Shown here: in pieces, positions 7,707 through 15,941 of the stretch
Numbering within the stretch: the first letter of the stretch is position 1
Layout of the letters: the number at the start of each line of letters is the position of its first letter
Assembly (NCBI RefSeq): GCF_002285265.1
Contig: NZ_NSJB01000001.1
Location: 186,001 to 250,000, forward strand
Reading direction: 5' to 3'
DNA length: 64,000 nt
Source: Vandammella animalimorsus
Lineage (GTDB): Bacteria > Pseudomonadota > Gammaproteobacteria > Burkholderiales > Burkholderiaceae_C
Made by a program: the position numbers and the translations under genes
Notes under the pieces: generated by a model
The model's database searches: none
What the model was told of the DNA's origin: nothing
The model's input: only the letters and a program-made list of their open reading frames with translations

Positions 7707-9674
7707 ATGCCCCTGCCTGACCTCACGCCTTTTGCAGGCTGTGCCGACTTCCAAAGCGCGCTGCAGCTGCTGGTGCAGCACCTGCGCGGCAATGCCGAGC
7801 AGGCCGGCGACGCCTTGCGCGATTTCCTCGATGCGCTGCAGCAGCAGCCCGAGATCAACGAGCACGTGGCCGGCTTGTTCCACCAGTGGCTGCAGCACTC
7901 GCGCCTGGCCACCGGCTTTGTGCAGACGGGCATTTACTCGCGCCAGGACTTCGGGCGCGAGCTCAGGCGCCGCCTGTACGACCGCATCAACCCGCCGCCG
8001 CGCAACCCCGATGCGCTCGAAGACGTGCTGCAGGCCGTGCTGCGCCCCAGCGACCTGGACTGGCTCAACAGCATTGCGCCGCGCCTGTGGCTGCGGCTGT
8101 ACGAGCAGCTGGGCAGCGCGCAGCAGCGCGAAACCAGCCAGCACTACGTGCGCGACCAGTTGCTGCGCGCGGCGGAAATGCTGGCGCTGTGGGTCGCCGG
8201 CGAGGACCTCAACCCCGATCTGATCCGCCTGAACCCGCGCCTGCTGGAGGTGGACTCAGCCTTTCTCAGCCTGCAGCGCGAGGTGCAGAACCTGGTCGAG
8301 GCCGAGCGCGCCGGGCGCGAGCCGCCCGACACCGCCCAGCTGGACGTGATGCTCGACCAAAGCCGCGAGCAGGTGGCCCACCTGCGCCGCCTGGGCAACC
8401 AAAGCGGCGCCTCGCTGACCACGGCCCATTTGCTCGAACGCCTGGGCCAGAGCCTGGACCGGCTCGAAGGCATTCTCACCATCCTCACCAGCGAGCGCTC
8501 CGAGCGCAGCGCCCGCGCCTGGCTGGTGCAGCTGGGGCAAATCATCAACAGCGGGCTGGAGCAGCGCAGCATCCGCGAGTTCGTGCGCAACAGCGCCGGC
8601 ATGCTCAGCAAGAGCATCAGCAGCAGCAAGAGCGAGCACGGCGAGCACTACATCACCACCACCGCGCAGGAGTATTGGCACATGCTGCGCTCGGCCGCCG
8701 GCGCCGGAGTGCTGATTGCCTTGATGGCCCTGTTGAAGATCGAGATCGGCCGCTGGCAGCTCGCGCCGCTGTGGAGCACGCTGCTCATCAGCCTGAACTA
8801 CGGCATCGGCTTCGTCATCGTGCACATGCTGGGCTTTACCATCGCCACCAAACAGCCGGCCATGACAGCGGCCAGCATTGCCGAAAGCGTGCAGCAAGGC
8901 CAGAACAGCCGCAACCTGCCCAAGCACCTGGCCGAGCTGCTCATCAGCGTGCACCGCTCACAAAGCGTGGCCGTGCTGGGCAACGTGTGCCTGGCCATGT
9001 TCGTGGCCGCTGGCGTGGCCTGGCTGTACCAGCGCCATGCGGGCCAGGCCCTGCTCACGGCCGATGAAGTGGCCTACCAGCTCAAGGCCCTCAAGCCCGT
9101 GCCCGCGCTGTGGTATGCGGCCATTGCCGCGCTGTGGCTGTTTTGCGCCGGCATCATCTCCGGCTACTACGACAACCGGGCCGATTACGTGCGGCTGCGC
9201 GAGCGCCTGGCGGCGCACCCGGCGCTGCGCTGGTTGGGGCCGGCGCGCCAGCAGCGCTTTGCCAATTACCTGCACGAGCATTTCGGCGCGCTGCACGGCA
9301 ACTTTTACTTCGGCGTGCTGCTGGGCGTGACGCCCTACATCGGCCACCTGTTGCACCTGCCGCTGGACATCCGCCACATTGCCTTCTCGTCGGCCAACTT
9401 CAGCTACGCGGCCAGCAGCGCCCATCTGGGCGCCAAGGCCCTGGCGCTGGGCCTGCTGTGCGTGCTGCTGATCGGCATGGTCAACCTGTGGCTGAGCTTC
9501 TTCCTGGCGCTGCGCGTGGCATTGCGCGCCCGCGACACGGAAATCCCCAGCCTGGGCAAGCTGCTGCAGGCCTTGTTCAAGCAGCTGAGCGCCAACCCCA
9601 TGGCGCTGCTGTGGCCGCCGGCCGCGCCGGCCGATGCCCCGCGCAAGCAGCCGCCGCCCGACGCGGGGCATTGA
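7707..9674 (+). CDS. SpecificRecomb-family (Gcr-type) membrane protein
   Basis: The 655-residue protein resembles the family annotated as site-specific recombinase (Pfam SpecificRecomb), first named from a Neisseria gene. No tyrosine or serine recombinase catalytic motif is visible. Instead residues 1-300 are soluble and helical, with RSERSAR and a conserved-looking SKSEHGEHYITTTAQEYWHMLRSA stretch (split here as SKSEHGEHYITTTA then QEYWHMLRSA). The C-terminal half has about six hydrophobic helices. It is therefore more likely a membrane protein of unknown role, and the recombinase label should be treated with caution. It follows the decarboxylase gene by 133 bases, possibly with its own promoter. 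Confidence 0.82.
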   Translation: MPLPDLTPFAGCADFQSALQLLVQHLRGNAEQAGDALRDFLDALQQQPEINEHVAGLFHQWLQHSRLATGFVQTGIYSRQDFGRELRRRLYDRINPPPRNPDALEDVLQAVLRPSDLDWLNSIAPRLWLRLYEQLGSAQQRETSQHYVRDQLLRAAEMLALWVAGEDLNPDLIRLNPRLLEVDSAFLSLQREVQNLVEAERAGREPPDTAQLDVMLDQSREQVAHLRRLGNQSGASLTTAHLLERLGQSLDRLEGILTILTSERSERSARAWLVQLGQIINSGLEQRSIREFVRNSAGMLSKSISSSKSEHGEHYITTTAQEYWHMLRSAAGAGVLIALMALLKIEIGRWQLAPLWSTLLISLNYGIGFVIVHMLGFTIATKQPAMTAASIAESVQQGQNSRNLPKHLAELLISVHRSQSVAVLGNVCLAMFVAAGVAWLYQRHAGQALLTADEVAYQLKALKPVPALWYAAIAALWLFCAGIISGYYDNRADYVRLRERLAAHPALRWLGPARQQRFANYLHEHFGALHGNFYFGVLLGVTPYIGHLLHLPLDIRHIAFSSANFSYAASSAHLGAKALALGLLCVLLIGMVNLWLSFFLALRVALRARDTEIPSLGKLLQALFKQLSANPMALLWPPAAPADAPRKQPPPDAGH

Positions 9675-9743
9675 GCGCGCCAGCCCTGCCGCCACAACGC
9701 CTGCTGACAACGCCCTGCTGACAACGCGCGGGCCAAACGCAAG

Positions 9744-9777
9744 CCGGCGCGCGCAGGGCCAGCCTTGCGCGCGCCGG
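9744..9777. terminator. Strong GC-rich hairpin between convergent genes
   Basis: A perfect 12-bp stem (CCGGCGCGCGCA / TGCGCGCGCCGG) with a 10-base loop lies between the plus-strand SpecificRecomb gene and the minus-strand YncE-like gene. A second smaller stem (CCCAGGC/GCCTGGG, 9800-9818) follows. Neither has a good U-run, so termination efficiency is uncertain. Just before it, GCCTGCTGACAAC is partly duplicated around 9708-9733. Confidence 0.5.
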
Positions 9778-9842
9778 TGTTGTGCGCCCTGCAGCCAGGC
9801 CCAGGCAGAGAGCCTGGGCTGCTGGCGGCTTTGCACAGGCTC

Positions 9843-11030
9843 TTAGAAGCTCAGGCGCACCACGCTTTCGTTGCTGCCCTTGGCGTCGTTCTTGCCGTTC
9901 TTGACGGTGGCGTACACAGCGCCGGTTTGCGCGTCCAGCGACAGGCTGTTGGGGTGCGAGGGCAGGTCAAAACGCTGCAGCGGCTGGAAGGTTTTCAGAT
10001 GGAACACTTCCACGCTGGCGCCTTCGCGGGTGGTGACCCACAGGCGGCCGCGCTCGGCGTCGGCCAGCAAGGTGACGGGGCCTTTGCCCTTGGTGGGCTG
10101 GCTGGCCAGCAGCGAGCCGTTCTTGGGGTCCAGTGCGACGATGCGATCGCCCCGGCCGCGCGAGACGTAGTCCTTGAGGCCGGCGCGCTCGCGCGATTGG
10201 TTGAAGGCGTCCAGGCCCTGATCGACGGCAAACAGGCGCTTGCTTTTCGCGTCGAAGGCCAGGTTCAGCGGCTGATCCAGGGCGATCTCGTGCTTTTTCT
10301 CCAGCTTGAGCGTGCGCGCATCAACGGTGAAGAGCTGGCCCTGCTGGTTGGAGACATAGACCTTGCCCGCAGCCTCATCCAACGCAATGCCGGTGGCGGT
10401 AAAGCCCATGCCGGGGATGACTTTTTCCACCTTCAGCGCGCGCGTATCGACAACGTACAGGGCGCTGTTCTTGGAGTCCATGCCGGGCATGAACAAGCGG
10501 CCATTGGCCTTGTCCAGCACGAGCTGGCGGAAGCGGTGCTCATAGCGCTCTTGCATCTTGCCGTCGCGGCCTGGGGCCTGGACTTTCTTGGCCAGCTGCA
10601 CCACGCCCAAGGTTTTGCCGCTGGCGATGTCGATGACGGTGACGGAGGAGTCGATGGTGTTGCCGATGTAGAGGCGGCCAGCGTCTTCGTCCAGCGCCAT
10701 GCCGAAGCCGCGGCGCTGCAGCGGGATTTCGCCCAGCACGGCCAGGCTTTGCGGATCCAGGCGCAGCAGGCGCGAGGCCGGCGCATCCTTGCCAAAGCCG
10801 CCCGAGGAGTTGACGAACACGGCATTGAATTTGGGCGAGTAGGCCAGCTCGTACAGGCCCGGGGCGATGGCCTGGCGCACCACCTGGGGCTGGGCCTGCG
10901 CGCCGGCCTGGGTGGGCTGGCCGGGCTTGGCGGCATCGGGGGCCTGGGCCTGGTGGGCGCAGCCGGCCAGGATGGCGGCCAGGGCCGCGGCTGCGGCGGT
11001 GCTGAGCAAACGGTGTGGCAGGGTGTTCAT
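9843..11030 (-). CDS. YncE-like beta-propeller lipoprotein
   Basis: This 395-residue exported lipoprotein has a signal peptide with lipobox LAGC (Cys about residue 23) and then repeated beta-propeller blades of the YncE/YVTN type (RLYIGNTIDSSVTVIDIASG, KVYVSNQQGQLFTVDART, GAVYATVKNGKNDA). E. coli YncE is a periplasmic propeller that is induced by iron limitation. Here it is the last gene of a minus-strand run with DUF3649, PepSY and DUF3325 genes, separated by 69 bases, a grouping I recall beside siderophore uptake genes. A role in iron or siderophore handling is inferred from that context. Confidence 0.82.
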   Translation of the reverse strand: MNTLPHRLLSTAAAAALAAILAGCAHQAQAPDAAKPGQPTQAGAQAQPQVVRQAIAPGLYELAYSPKFNAVFVNSSGGFGKDAPASRLLRLDPQSLAVLGEIPLQRRGFGMALDEDAGRLYIGNTIDSSVTVIDIASGKTLGVVQLAKKVQAPGRDGKMQERYEHRFRQLVLDKANGRLFMPGMDSKNSALYVVDTRALKVEKVIPGMGFTATGIALDEAAGKVYVSNQQGQLFTVDARTLKLEKKHEIALDQPLNLAFDAKSKRLFAVDQGLDAFNQSRERAGLKDYVSRGRGDRIVALDPKNGSLLASQPTKGKGPVTLLADAERGRLWVTTREGASVEVFHLKTFQPLQRFDLPSHPNSLSLDAQTGAVYATVKNGKNDAKGSNESVVRLSF

Positions 11031-11099
11031 AAGCTTCCTTTACAAGAGAGAGGGGAGAAAAACGAGAACGGAGGGGAAAAGTCGTGTGCGCCGGCCCCT

Positions 11100-11384
11100 T
11101 CAGCGCCGCGCGCGCTGGCGTTGCCGCGCCAGCAAGCCGATGAAGACCAGCCCGGCCGCCAGGCTGGTATGGCCGCCATAGCCCACCAGGCCCAGGCCCC
11201 AGCCCATGCCGCGCACGGCCAGCGCCAGTGCGGCCAGCAGGGCCAGCCAGCCGCCGCTGCGCAAGGCGCGGCTGGCGCTGGCGGGCAACTCGCGGCCCAG
11301 CGCATCGGGCTGGTGGCGCGGCATGGCCAGCGCCAGGCAGGCAAAGGCCAGCAGGCAGGTGAGGAAAACCGGCGCATGGCTCAT
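11100..11384 (-). CDS. DUF3325-type small membrane protein
   Basis: A 94-residue, very hydrophobic protein with about three predicted transmembrane helices (FLTCLLAFACLALAM, WLALLAALALAVRG, LAAGLVFIGLLA). It resembles the DUF3325 proteins that accompany PepSY-associated membrane proteins in iron-uptake clusters. The start overlaps the upstream PepSY stop by four bases (ATGA at 11381-11384), so the two are translationally coupled. Function is unknown. Confidence 0.72.
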   Translation of the reverse strand: MSHAPVFLTCLLAFACLALAMPRHQPDALGRELPASASRALRSGGWLALLAALALAVRGMGWGLGLVGYGGHTSLAAGLVFIGLLARQRQRARR

Positions 11385-13099
11385 GCCTGGGCGCTCCGGG
11401 CCGCGGCGCTGGCGCTGGCATGGGCGGCGGCGTTGGCGGTGGCCTGGCCGGGCTGGCGGCGCGCCGGCTTGCGCGCCGCGGCCCGGGGCTGGTGGCGCGC
11501 CGTGCGCCAGGCCAAATGGGCGTGCAATGCAGCGAAGGCCAGCAGCGCCAGCTCGAAGCCGGCAAAAACCCAATCGGCCTGCATCAGGCTGCGCAGCAGA
11601 TGGCGCTCGGTGGTCAGGGCGCTGAGCAGGGGCAAGAGCGCCAGCAGCGCGGCCGCCAGGGCCAGCAGCTCGACCCAGGCGCGCTTGGCCGGGCGCAGGC
11701 AGGCGTAGAGCAGCGCCAGCGCCCAGGCGATGAAAAAGCCGTGGATCTCCCATTGCGCGCGCTGCTCCAGCCCCAGCGGCAGCAGGCGGTTGAGCCAGAA
11801 AAAGCCGGCCATGGCCACGCTCAGCCCGGCAATGGCGGCGATGTTCAGCCGCTCGACCAGGGCAAAGCCGATGTGCGGCCGCGCCGGATCGGCCAGGCGC
11901 GTGCGGCGCTTGACGGTCCACAGCACCAGCCCGCTGCCGACCATGGCCGTGCCCGCCAGGCTGGTGAGGAAATACAGCCAGCGCAGCGTGCCATCGGCAA
12001 AGCGGCCCATGTGCAGGCCGTAGAGCACGCCGCGCGTTTGCGCGGCCGGGGCGGCGCTGTCGTGGCTTTCCAGCAGGCGGCCATTGCGGCCGTCGAACAC
12101 CAGATAGCGCGGCTGATCGGAGATGCGCCCGGCTGCGCTGCGCGAGACGATGACGCGGGCGTCGGCCTGGCCGGGGTTGTTCACCAGCACTTGCCCCACC
12201 AGATAGCGGGCTTGATCGTCATGCTGGCTGTCACCCTGGCCATCGCCTTGCCCAGCCCAGTGCCGCTGCGCCTGGGCCACCAGCGGCGCCAGCGGCACCG
12301 TGGGCACAGCGGCGGCGTCGGGCTGCGGCGGCGCGGGCGGGCGCCAGGCGCTGACGCTCTGCATGGCCTGGGCGCGCTCCTGCGCGTTCAGCGCCAGCTG
12401 CTCGCCCCAGGGCATGTACAGCGCCATCAGCATCACCAGGCCGCTGTAGGTGATCATGAAATGAAAGGGCAGGCCCAGCACCGACAGGCCGTTGTGCGCA
12501 TCCAGCCAGCTGCGCTGGCCCTTGCCCCAGCGGAAGGTGAAGAAATCGGCAAAGACTTTCTTGTGCGTGATGACGCCGCTGACGATGGCCACCAGCATGC
12601 ACATGGCGCAAAAGCCCGCAATCCAGCGCCCCCAGACAATGGGCAGGTAATGCAGGTTGAAGTGAAAGCCGTAGAAGAAGTCGCCACCTTCGGTCTGGCG
12701 CAGAGACTGCGATTGGCCATGGGCATCGAACACCGCATGGCCCCAGTCGCCGCGCTGGCCGCCTGCGGGCATCCAATAGGCCGAGGCGCCGGGGTTGCGC
12801 GCCGTGGGCAGGGTGATGCCAATTTGCTGCGTGCCCGGCGCGCGCGCCAGCACGGCATCGAGCACCTGCTGCGCCGTCTGGCCCGGCTCGGGCGCAGCAT
12901 CGGCACCGGCCACCCCGGGCGCTTGCAGCTCGGGGCGCAGGTACAGCGAAATCTCCTCGCGGAAGTAACTCACCGTGCCGGTGAGGAACATGGCATACAG
13001 CACCCAGCCCACCAGCAGCCCGGCCCAGGTGTGCAAATCGGCCATGCTTTGCCGCAGCCCGCGCGGCGGGGCAGGCCGTGCGGCGGCGGGTGCGCTCAT
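11381..13099 (-). CDS. PepSY-associated transmembrane protein (possible ferric-siderophore reductase)
   Basis: The 572-residue membrane protein has the PepSY_TM layout: an N-terminal transmembrane helix after DLHTWAGLLVGWVLYAMF, paired membrane segments with conserved histidines (FNLHYLP, ITHKKVFADF, LDAHNGLSVLG, FHFMITYSG), a periplasmic domain, and three or more C-terminal helices. Some family members are heme-bearing inner-membrane reductases linked to siderophore use; the histidines here could bind heme, but that is inference. It overlaps DUF3649 upstream and DUF3325 downstream by four bases each, forming a tight operon. The C-terminus is an alanine/arginine-rich tail. Confidence 0.85.
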   Translation of the reverse strand: MSAPAAARPAPPRGLRQSMADLHTWAGLLVGWVLYAMFLTGTVSYFREEISLYLRPELQAPGVAGADAAPEPGQTAQQVLDAVLARAPGTQQIGITLPTARNPGASAYWMPAGGQRGDWGHAVFDAHGQSQSLRQTEGGDFFYGFHFNLHYLPIVWGRWIAGFCAMCMLVAIVSGVITHKKVFADFFTFRWGKGQRSWLDAHNGLSVLGLPFHFMITYSGLVMLMALYMPWGEQLALNAQERAQAMQSVSAWRPPAPPQPDAAAVPTVPLAPLVAQAQRHWAGQGDGQGDSQHDDQARYLVGQVLVNNPGQADARVIVSRSAAGRISDQPRYLVFDGRNGRLLESHDSAAPAAQTRGVLYGLHMGRFADGTLRWLYFLTSLAGTAMVGSGLVLWTVKRRTRLADPARPHIGFALVERLNIAAIAGLSVAMAGFFWLNRLLPLGLEQRAQWEIHGFFIAWALALLYACLRPAKRAWVELLALAAALLALLPLLSALTTERHLLRSLMQADWVFAGFELALLAFAALHAHLAWRTARHQPRAAARKPARRQPGQATANAAAHASASAAARSAQA

Positions 13100-13461
13100 G
13101 CCTGCGCCCCTTGCCACACCTGCCAGGCCAGCGCCAGCAGCGGCAGGGCTGCCGCTATCAGCCCGGCCCAGGCGCGCAGCGCCGAGCGCGCGGCAAACAC
13201 CCAGACCACGGCGCAGGCATAGACCAGAAAGCTCAGCAGCATGCCCGTCATGACGCCTTCGGCCTTGGGCATGGGCAGCGCCACTGCCGCCACGGATGCC
13301 AGCGCCGCCAGCGCATAGCCGCCGGCGATGGCCGCGATGACGCGCGCCACCAGCCCAGCCCAGCGCCGCCACCAGGCCAATGCCTGTGCGGCCCAGCGGG
13401 CGTGCTGCGGGACCGGGGCAGGCAGACCGGGCGCGGGCGTGGCGGTTGCGCGATGGGGCAT
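13096..13461 (-). CDS. DUF3649-type membrane protein, first gene of the PepSY operon
   Basis: A 121-residue protein with about three hydrophobic segments (VIAAIAGGYALAALASVAAV, GMLLSFLVYACAVVWVFA, GLIAAALPLLALAW) like the DUF3649 proteins paired with PepSY/DUF3325 partners. Its stop overlaps the PepSY start (ATGA). The ATG at 13461 lacks a good Shine-Dalgarno. Upstream within 150 bases are a terminator-like hairpin and a promoter with a Fur-like site. No TonB-dependent receptor is adjacent, although this gene set usually sits beside one. Confidence 0.75.
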   Translation of the reverse strand: MPHRATATPAPGLPAPVPQHARWAAQALAWWRRWAGLVARVIAAIAGGYALAALASVAAVALPMPKAEGVMTGMLLSFLVYACAVVWVFAARSALRAWAGLIAAALPLLALAWQVWQGAQA

Positions 13462-13555
13462 CGAGCGGGAAGGGGGGCAAGAAGGGGCAGGGTCTGCGCA
13501 GCTTCACAACCTGTGCAAGCCGCACCCCTCGGGGGGGCAGGCCTGAACAGGCTGT

Positions 13556-13587
13556 CAAAAAGCCGCCCCGGTCAAGGGCGGGGCGGC
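13556..13587 (-). terminator. Terminator-like hairpin in the leader of the DUF3649 operon
   Basis: On the minus strand GCCGCCCC and GGGGCGGC form an 8-bp stem (13562-13569 with 13580-13587) followed at once by TTTTT. No minus-strand gene ends between it and the helicase terminator at 13718, so it lies inside the untranslated leader of DUF3649 and could attenuate the operon or end a short independent RNA. Confidence 0.55.
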
Positions 13588-13605
13588 GCAGGGCATGGGG
13601 TCGCC

Positions 13606-13645
13606 ATTGTAGACAACAAAACTGCAAACAAGACTGATTCACATT
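13606..13645 (-). promoter_or_regulatory. Putative promoter with Fur-like site for the DUF3649-PepSY operon
   Basis: Minus strand: a TACAAT -10 (13606-13611), a weak TCTTGT -35 (13628-13633, 16-base spacer), and AATGTGAATCAGT (13633-13645) just upstream. That 13-mer matches 10 of 13 positions of AATGATAATCATT, the core of the Fur consensus. Iron repression would fit the operon content. The match is imperfect, so this is a candidate only. Confidence 0.4.
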
Positions 13646-13694
13646 GATGGCTGAAAACATCACAGCCCCCAAGAGCAGCCCCCAAGAGCGCAAA

Positions 13695-13718
13695 GAAAAA
13701 CCGGCCATTCAGGCCGGT
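13695..13718 (-). terminator. Rho-independent terminator of the DEAD-box helicase gene
   Basis: On the minus strand ACCGGCC and GGCCGGT form a 7-bp stem (13700-13706 with 13712-13718) with a five-base loop, followed by TTTTTC. It lies 24 bases past the helicase stop. Confidence 0.8.
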
Positions 13719-13741
13719 GGCTTGTGTGCTGGGGCTGGGCT

Positions 13742-15406
13742 TCAGCCGCGTTGCCGCATTTTGGCGCCGTGGCGCTGGCTGGTTTTGGCGCTGCCCGTGC
13801 CGTGGTGCGCGCCGCTGCGTTCGCTGCGGTAGCGCGGGGCTGGGGCGGCCTGGGCGCTGGCATGGCCGTGGCCGTGCGCGCGGGGCTTGCCGCTGCGGCC
13901 AGCCCAGCCGTTGCCGGCCGCGGCCTTGCTGCCGGGGCGGGGCGGGCGGGCATTGCGTGCGCTGCGGCCAGGGGCGCCGCCTTTGCCGCCGGGCTTGCCG
14001 CGGCCTTGCGGGGCGGCGTTCCAGGCCGGAAAGCGCTGGCTGGGCTCCAGCCCGGGCAGGGTATCGACGGCAAATGGCTGGCGCGTGAACTGCTCGATGT
14101 CGTGGATGCGGCGGCGGTCGCGCCATTGCGCGAAGCTGATGGCCAGGCCGTTGCGGCCGGCGCGGCCGGTGCGGCCGATGCGGTGCGTGTAGTCCTCGGC
14201 CTTCATGGGCAGGCCGTAGTTGAAGACGTGGCTGATGCCGGGCACGTCGATGCCGCGCGCGGCCACGTCGGTGGCCACGAGGATTTGCACGCGCCCCTCG
14301 CGCAGCGCCGCCAGGCGGCGGTTGCGCAGGCCCTGGTGCAGCGCGCCGTGCAGCGCCACGGCGCTGAAGCCGGCCTGCTGCAGGTCCTGGGCCAGCGCAT
14401 CGCATTCGAGCTGGGTGCTGGCAAAGACGATGGCCTGCTCGATCTGCGGGTCGCGCAGCCAGGTGTCGAGCAAGGCGCGCTTGTGCGCATCGTCGTCGGC
14501 CCAGAAGAGCTTTTGCGCGATGTTGACGTGCTTTTGCTGCGCGGTGGCGATTTCCAGGCGCTGCACGTGCTGGCCGCCGTCGTGCATGACGCGCATGCCC
14601 AGCTGCTGGATGCGCGGCGCGAAGGTGGCGCTGAACATCATGGTCTGCTGGCGCTGCTCGGTCAGGCGGTGGATGGCTTCGAGGTCTTCGGCAAAGCCCA
14701 GGTCGAGCATGCGGTCGGCCTCATCGACGACCAGGAACTGCACCCGATCGAGCAGCAGCTGGCCGCTGCGCTGCAAGTCCAGCAGGCGCCCTGGCGTGGC
14801 CACGACCAGATCGGCGTTTTGCAACTGGGCGATTTGCTTGGGGTAGGGCAGGCCGCCGATGACGCTGGCGATGCGCACGCCGCGGCAGAACTGCAGCAGC
14901 GCAATGGCTTCGCGCGCCACCTGCATGGCCAGCTCGCGCGTGGGGCACAGCACCAGCGCGCCGGGGTGCACGGGCTCGAAGCGGCGCTGCAGCGGGTTTT
15001 TGCGTTTGGGCTTTTTGGGCGGCGGCAGGCCCTGGGCCAGAGCTTGGGCAACTTGCGCATCGAAGGCGGCCTGGGCGGCGGCCTTGCGTGCGGCGTGGGC
15101 CTGGATCAGGGTGTGCAGCACCGGCAGTAAGAAGGCCGCAGTCTTGCCGCTGCCGGTCTGGCTGGAGACCATCAGATCGGTGAAGGGGCTGCCGGCCTGC
15201 GGCGCGCGCGGCAGCGCCAGCGGGATGGCGCGCTGCTGCACGGGCGTGGGGCTGGCGTAGCCCATCTGGGCGGCGGCCTGTACCAGCGCCTCGTCCAGGC
15301 CCAGCAGGGCAAAGGGGTTGGTGCCGTCTGCGGCAGGGGCGGGCGTGGGGGCGGCGTGGGCCGTGGGCTGCGCAGAGGCGCTGGAAAAGGAATGAGAAGA
15401 GGGCAT
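13742..15406 (-). CDS. DEAD-box ATP-dependent RNA helicase (RhlE-like)
   Basis: A 554-residue superfamily-2 RNA helicase with all motifs: Q-motif region PTPVQQRAIP, motif I SSQTGSGKTAA, Ia PTRELAMQ, Ib TPGRLLDL, II VDEADRML, III SATF, and in the second RecA domain IVFASTQ, ATDVAARGIDV and HRIGRTGRAGRNG. The lysine-rich insert after motif I (KKPKRKNPLQRRF) and the basic glycine/arginine-rich tail of about 130 residues suit RNA binding and RhlE/DbpA-like roles in ribosome assembly or mRNA turnover. ATG 15406 precedes the serine/alanine-rich N-terminus. Expected to be cold- or growth-regulated, but no cold-shock leader was recognised. Confidence 0.92.
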   Translation of the reverse strand: MPSSHSFSSASAQPTAHAAPTPAPAADGTNPFALLGLDEALVQAAAQMGYASPTPVQQRAIPLALPRAPQAGSPFTDLMVSSQTGSGKTAAFLLPVLHTLIQAHAARKAAAQAAFDAQVAQALAQGLPPPKKPKRKNPLQRRFEPVHPGALVLCPTRELAMQVAREAIALLQFCRGVRIASVIGGLPYPKQIAQLQNADLVVATPGRLLDLQRSGQLLLDRVQFLVVDEADRMLDLGFAEDLEAIHRLTEQRQQTMMFSATFAPRIQQLGMRVMHDGGQHVQRLEIATAQQKHVNIAQKLFWADDDAHKRALLDTWLRDPQIEQAIVFASTQLECDALAQDLQQAGFSAVALHGALHQGLRNRRLAALREGRVQILVATDVAARGIDVPGISHVFNYGLPMKAEDYTHRIGRTGRAGRNGLAISFAQWRDRRRIHDIEQFTRQPFAVDTLPGLEPSQRFPAWNAAPQGRGKPGGKGGAPGRSARNARPPRPGSKAAAGNGWAGRSGKPRAHGHGHASAQAAPAPRYRSERSGAHHGTGSAKTSQRHGAKMRQRG

Positions 15407-15941
15407 GGGTTGGGCGGCCCTGAAAGGGCAGGAGTCAACAGCCGGTGCGCACCGCGGCCCAGTATGGGCTTGCGGGGTTTTGCACCTGTTCAAACAGGTG
15501 CCAGACACGCGGATGGGGTGAAAAAACCTCTCCATCCGACGGCGCAGACGCTGCCACGTCCATCCATGGCAGGCAGCACGGGGCTGCACAAACAGGCGGC
15601 GGGGCAGGTCAGGGGGCTGTTTCTGGCGGGCTTGCAGGCTGCGCGCAGGCGGCCGGTGCAAGAAGTGCAAAAGTGCAGGGCAGGCGGCAGTGTGTGCGCT
15701 GCCGCTGCGGTGCCAACCCAGTAGAAGCTGTTCCAGATCTCTGCTTGCGCCGAGATCTGGAACAGGTTCCGAGATAGAAAGATGCGATGGCCTGGCGCGA
15801 TCGGTGATTGGTGATCGGCTGAGCGCGCCAGGCGAAGCCGTGCATTATGCGCGCTGGCAGGCCTTGGCTCGGCGGGCTGGCGATACGGCCCAGGGCCGTG
15901 CAGGGTTATTCGCTGGCTGCGCCGGGATTTTGAACAGCGTC
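15407..15941. other. 535-base intergenic region with hairpins
   Basis: No convincing gene is present. The helicase promoter should lie at the left side. A small hairpin CACCTGTTCAAACAGGTG (15483-15500) and the large inverted repeat at 15728-15765 are the only clear structures. kdsB ends at 15942 on the minus strand, so the right part is its 3' region; the usual neighbour adk is not there. Confidence 0.6.
15728..15765. repeat. Perfect 14-bp inverted repeat
   Basis: CTGTTCCAGATCTC (15728-15741) and GAGATCTGGAACAG (15752-15765) are perfectly complementary around a 10-base loop. The right arm continues into a nested GGAAC/GTTCC. There is no U-run on either strand. It may be a kdsB transcript-end structure or a small palindromic repeat; a related GAACAGGTTC-type hairpin occurs at 17031-17061. 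Confidence 0.75.

Noticed and set aside
3497-7933. A 1478-codon minus-strand open frame opposite the decarboxylase and part of uvrC
   Set aside because: It is antisense to the well-supported decarboxylase gene and overlaps uvrC in another frame. Its translation is a low-complexity mix of valine, alanine, histidine and arginine without domains, the usual shadow of GC-rich third positions.
7707-9674. Reading the SpecificRecomb gene as an active site-specific recombinase
   Set aside because: No tyrosine or serine recombinase catalytic residues are recognisable and the C-terminal half is membrane-spanning, so it is not treated as part of a mobile element.
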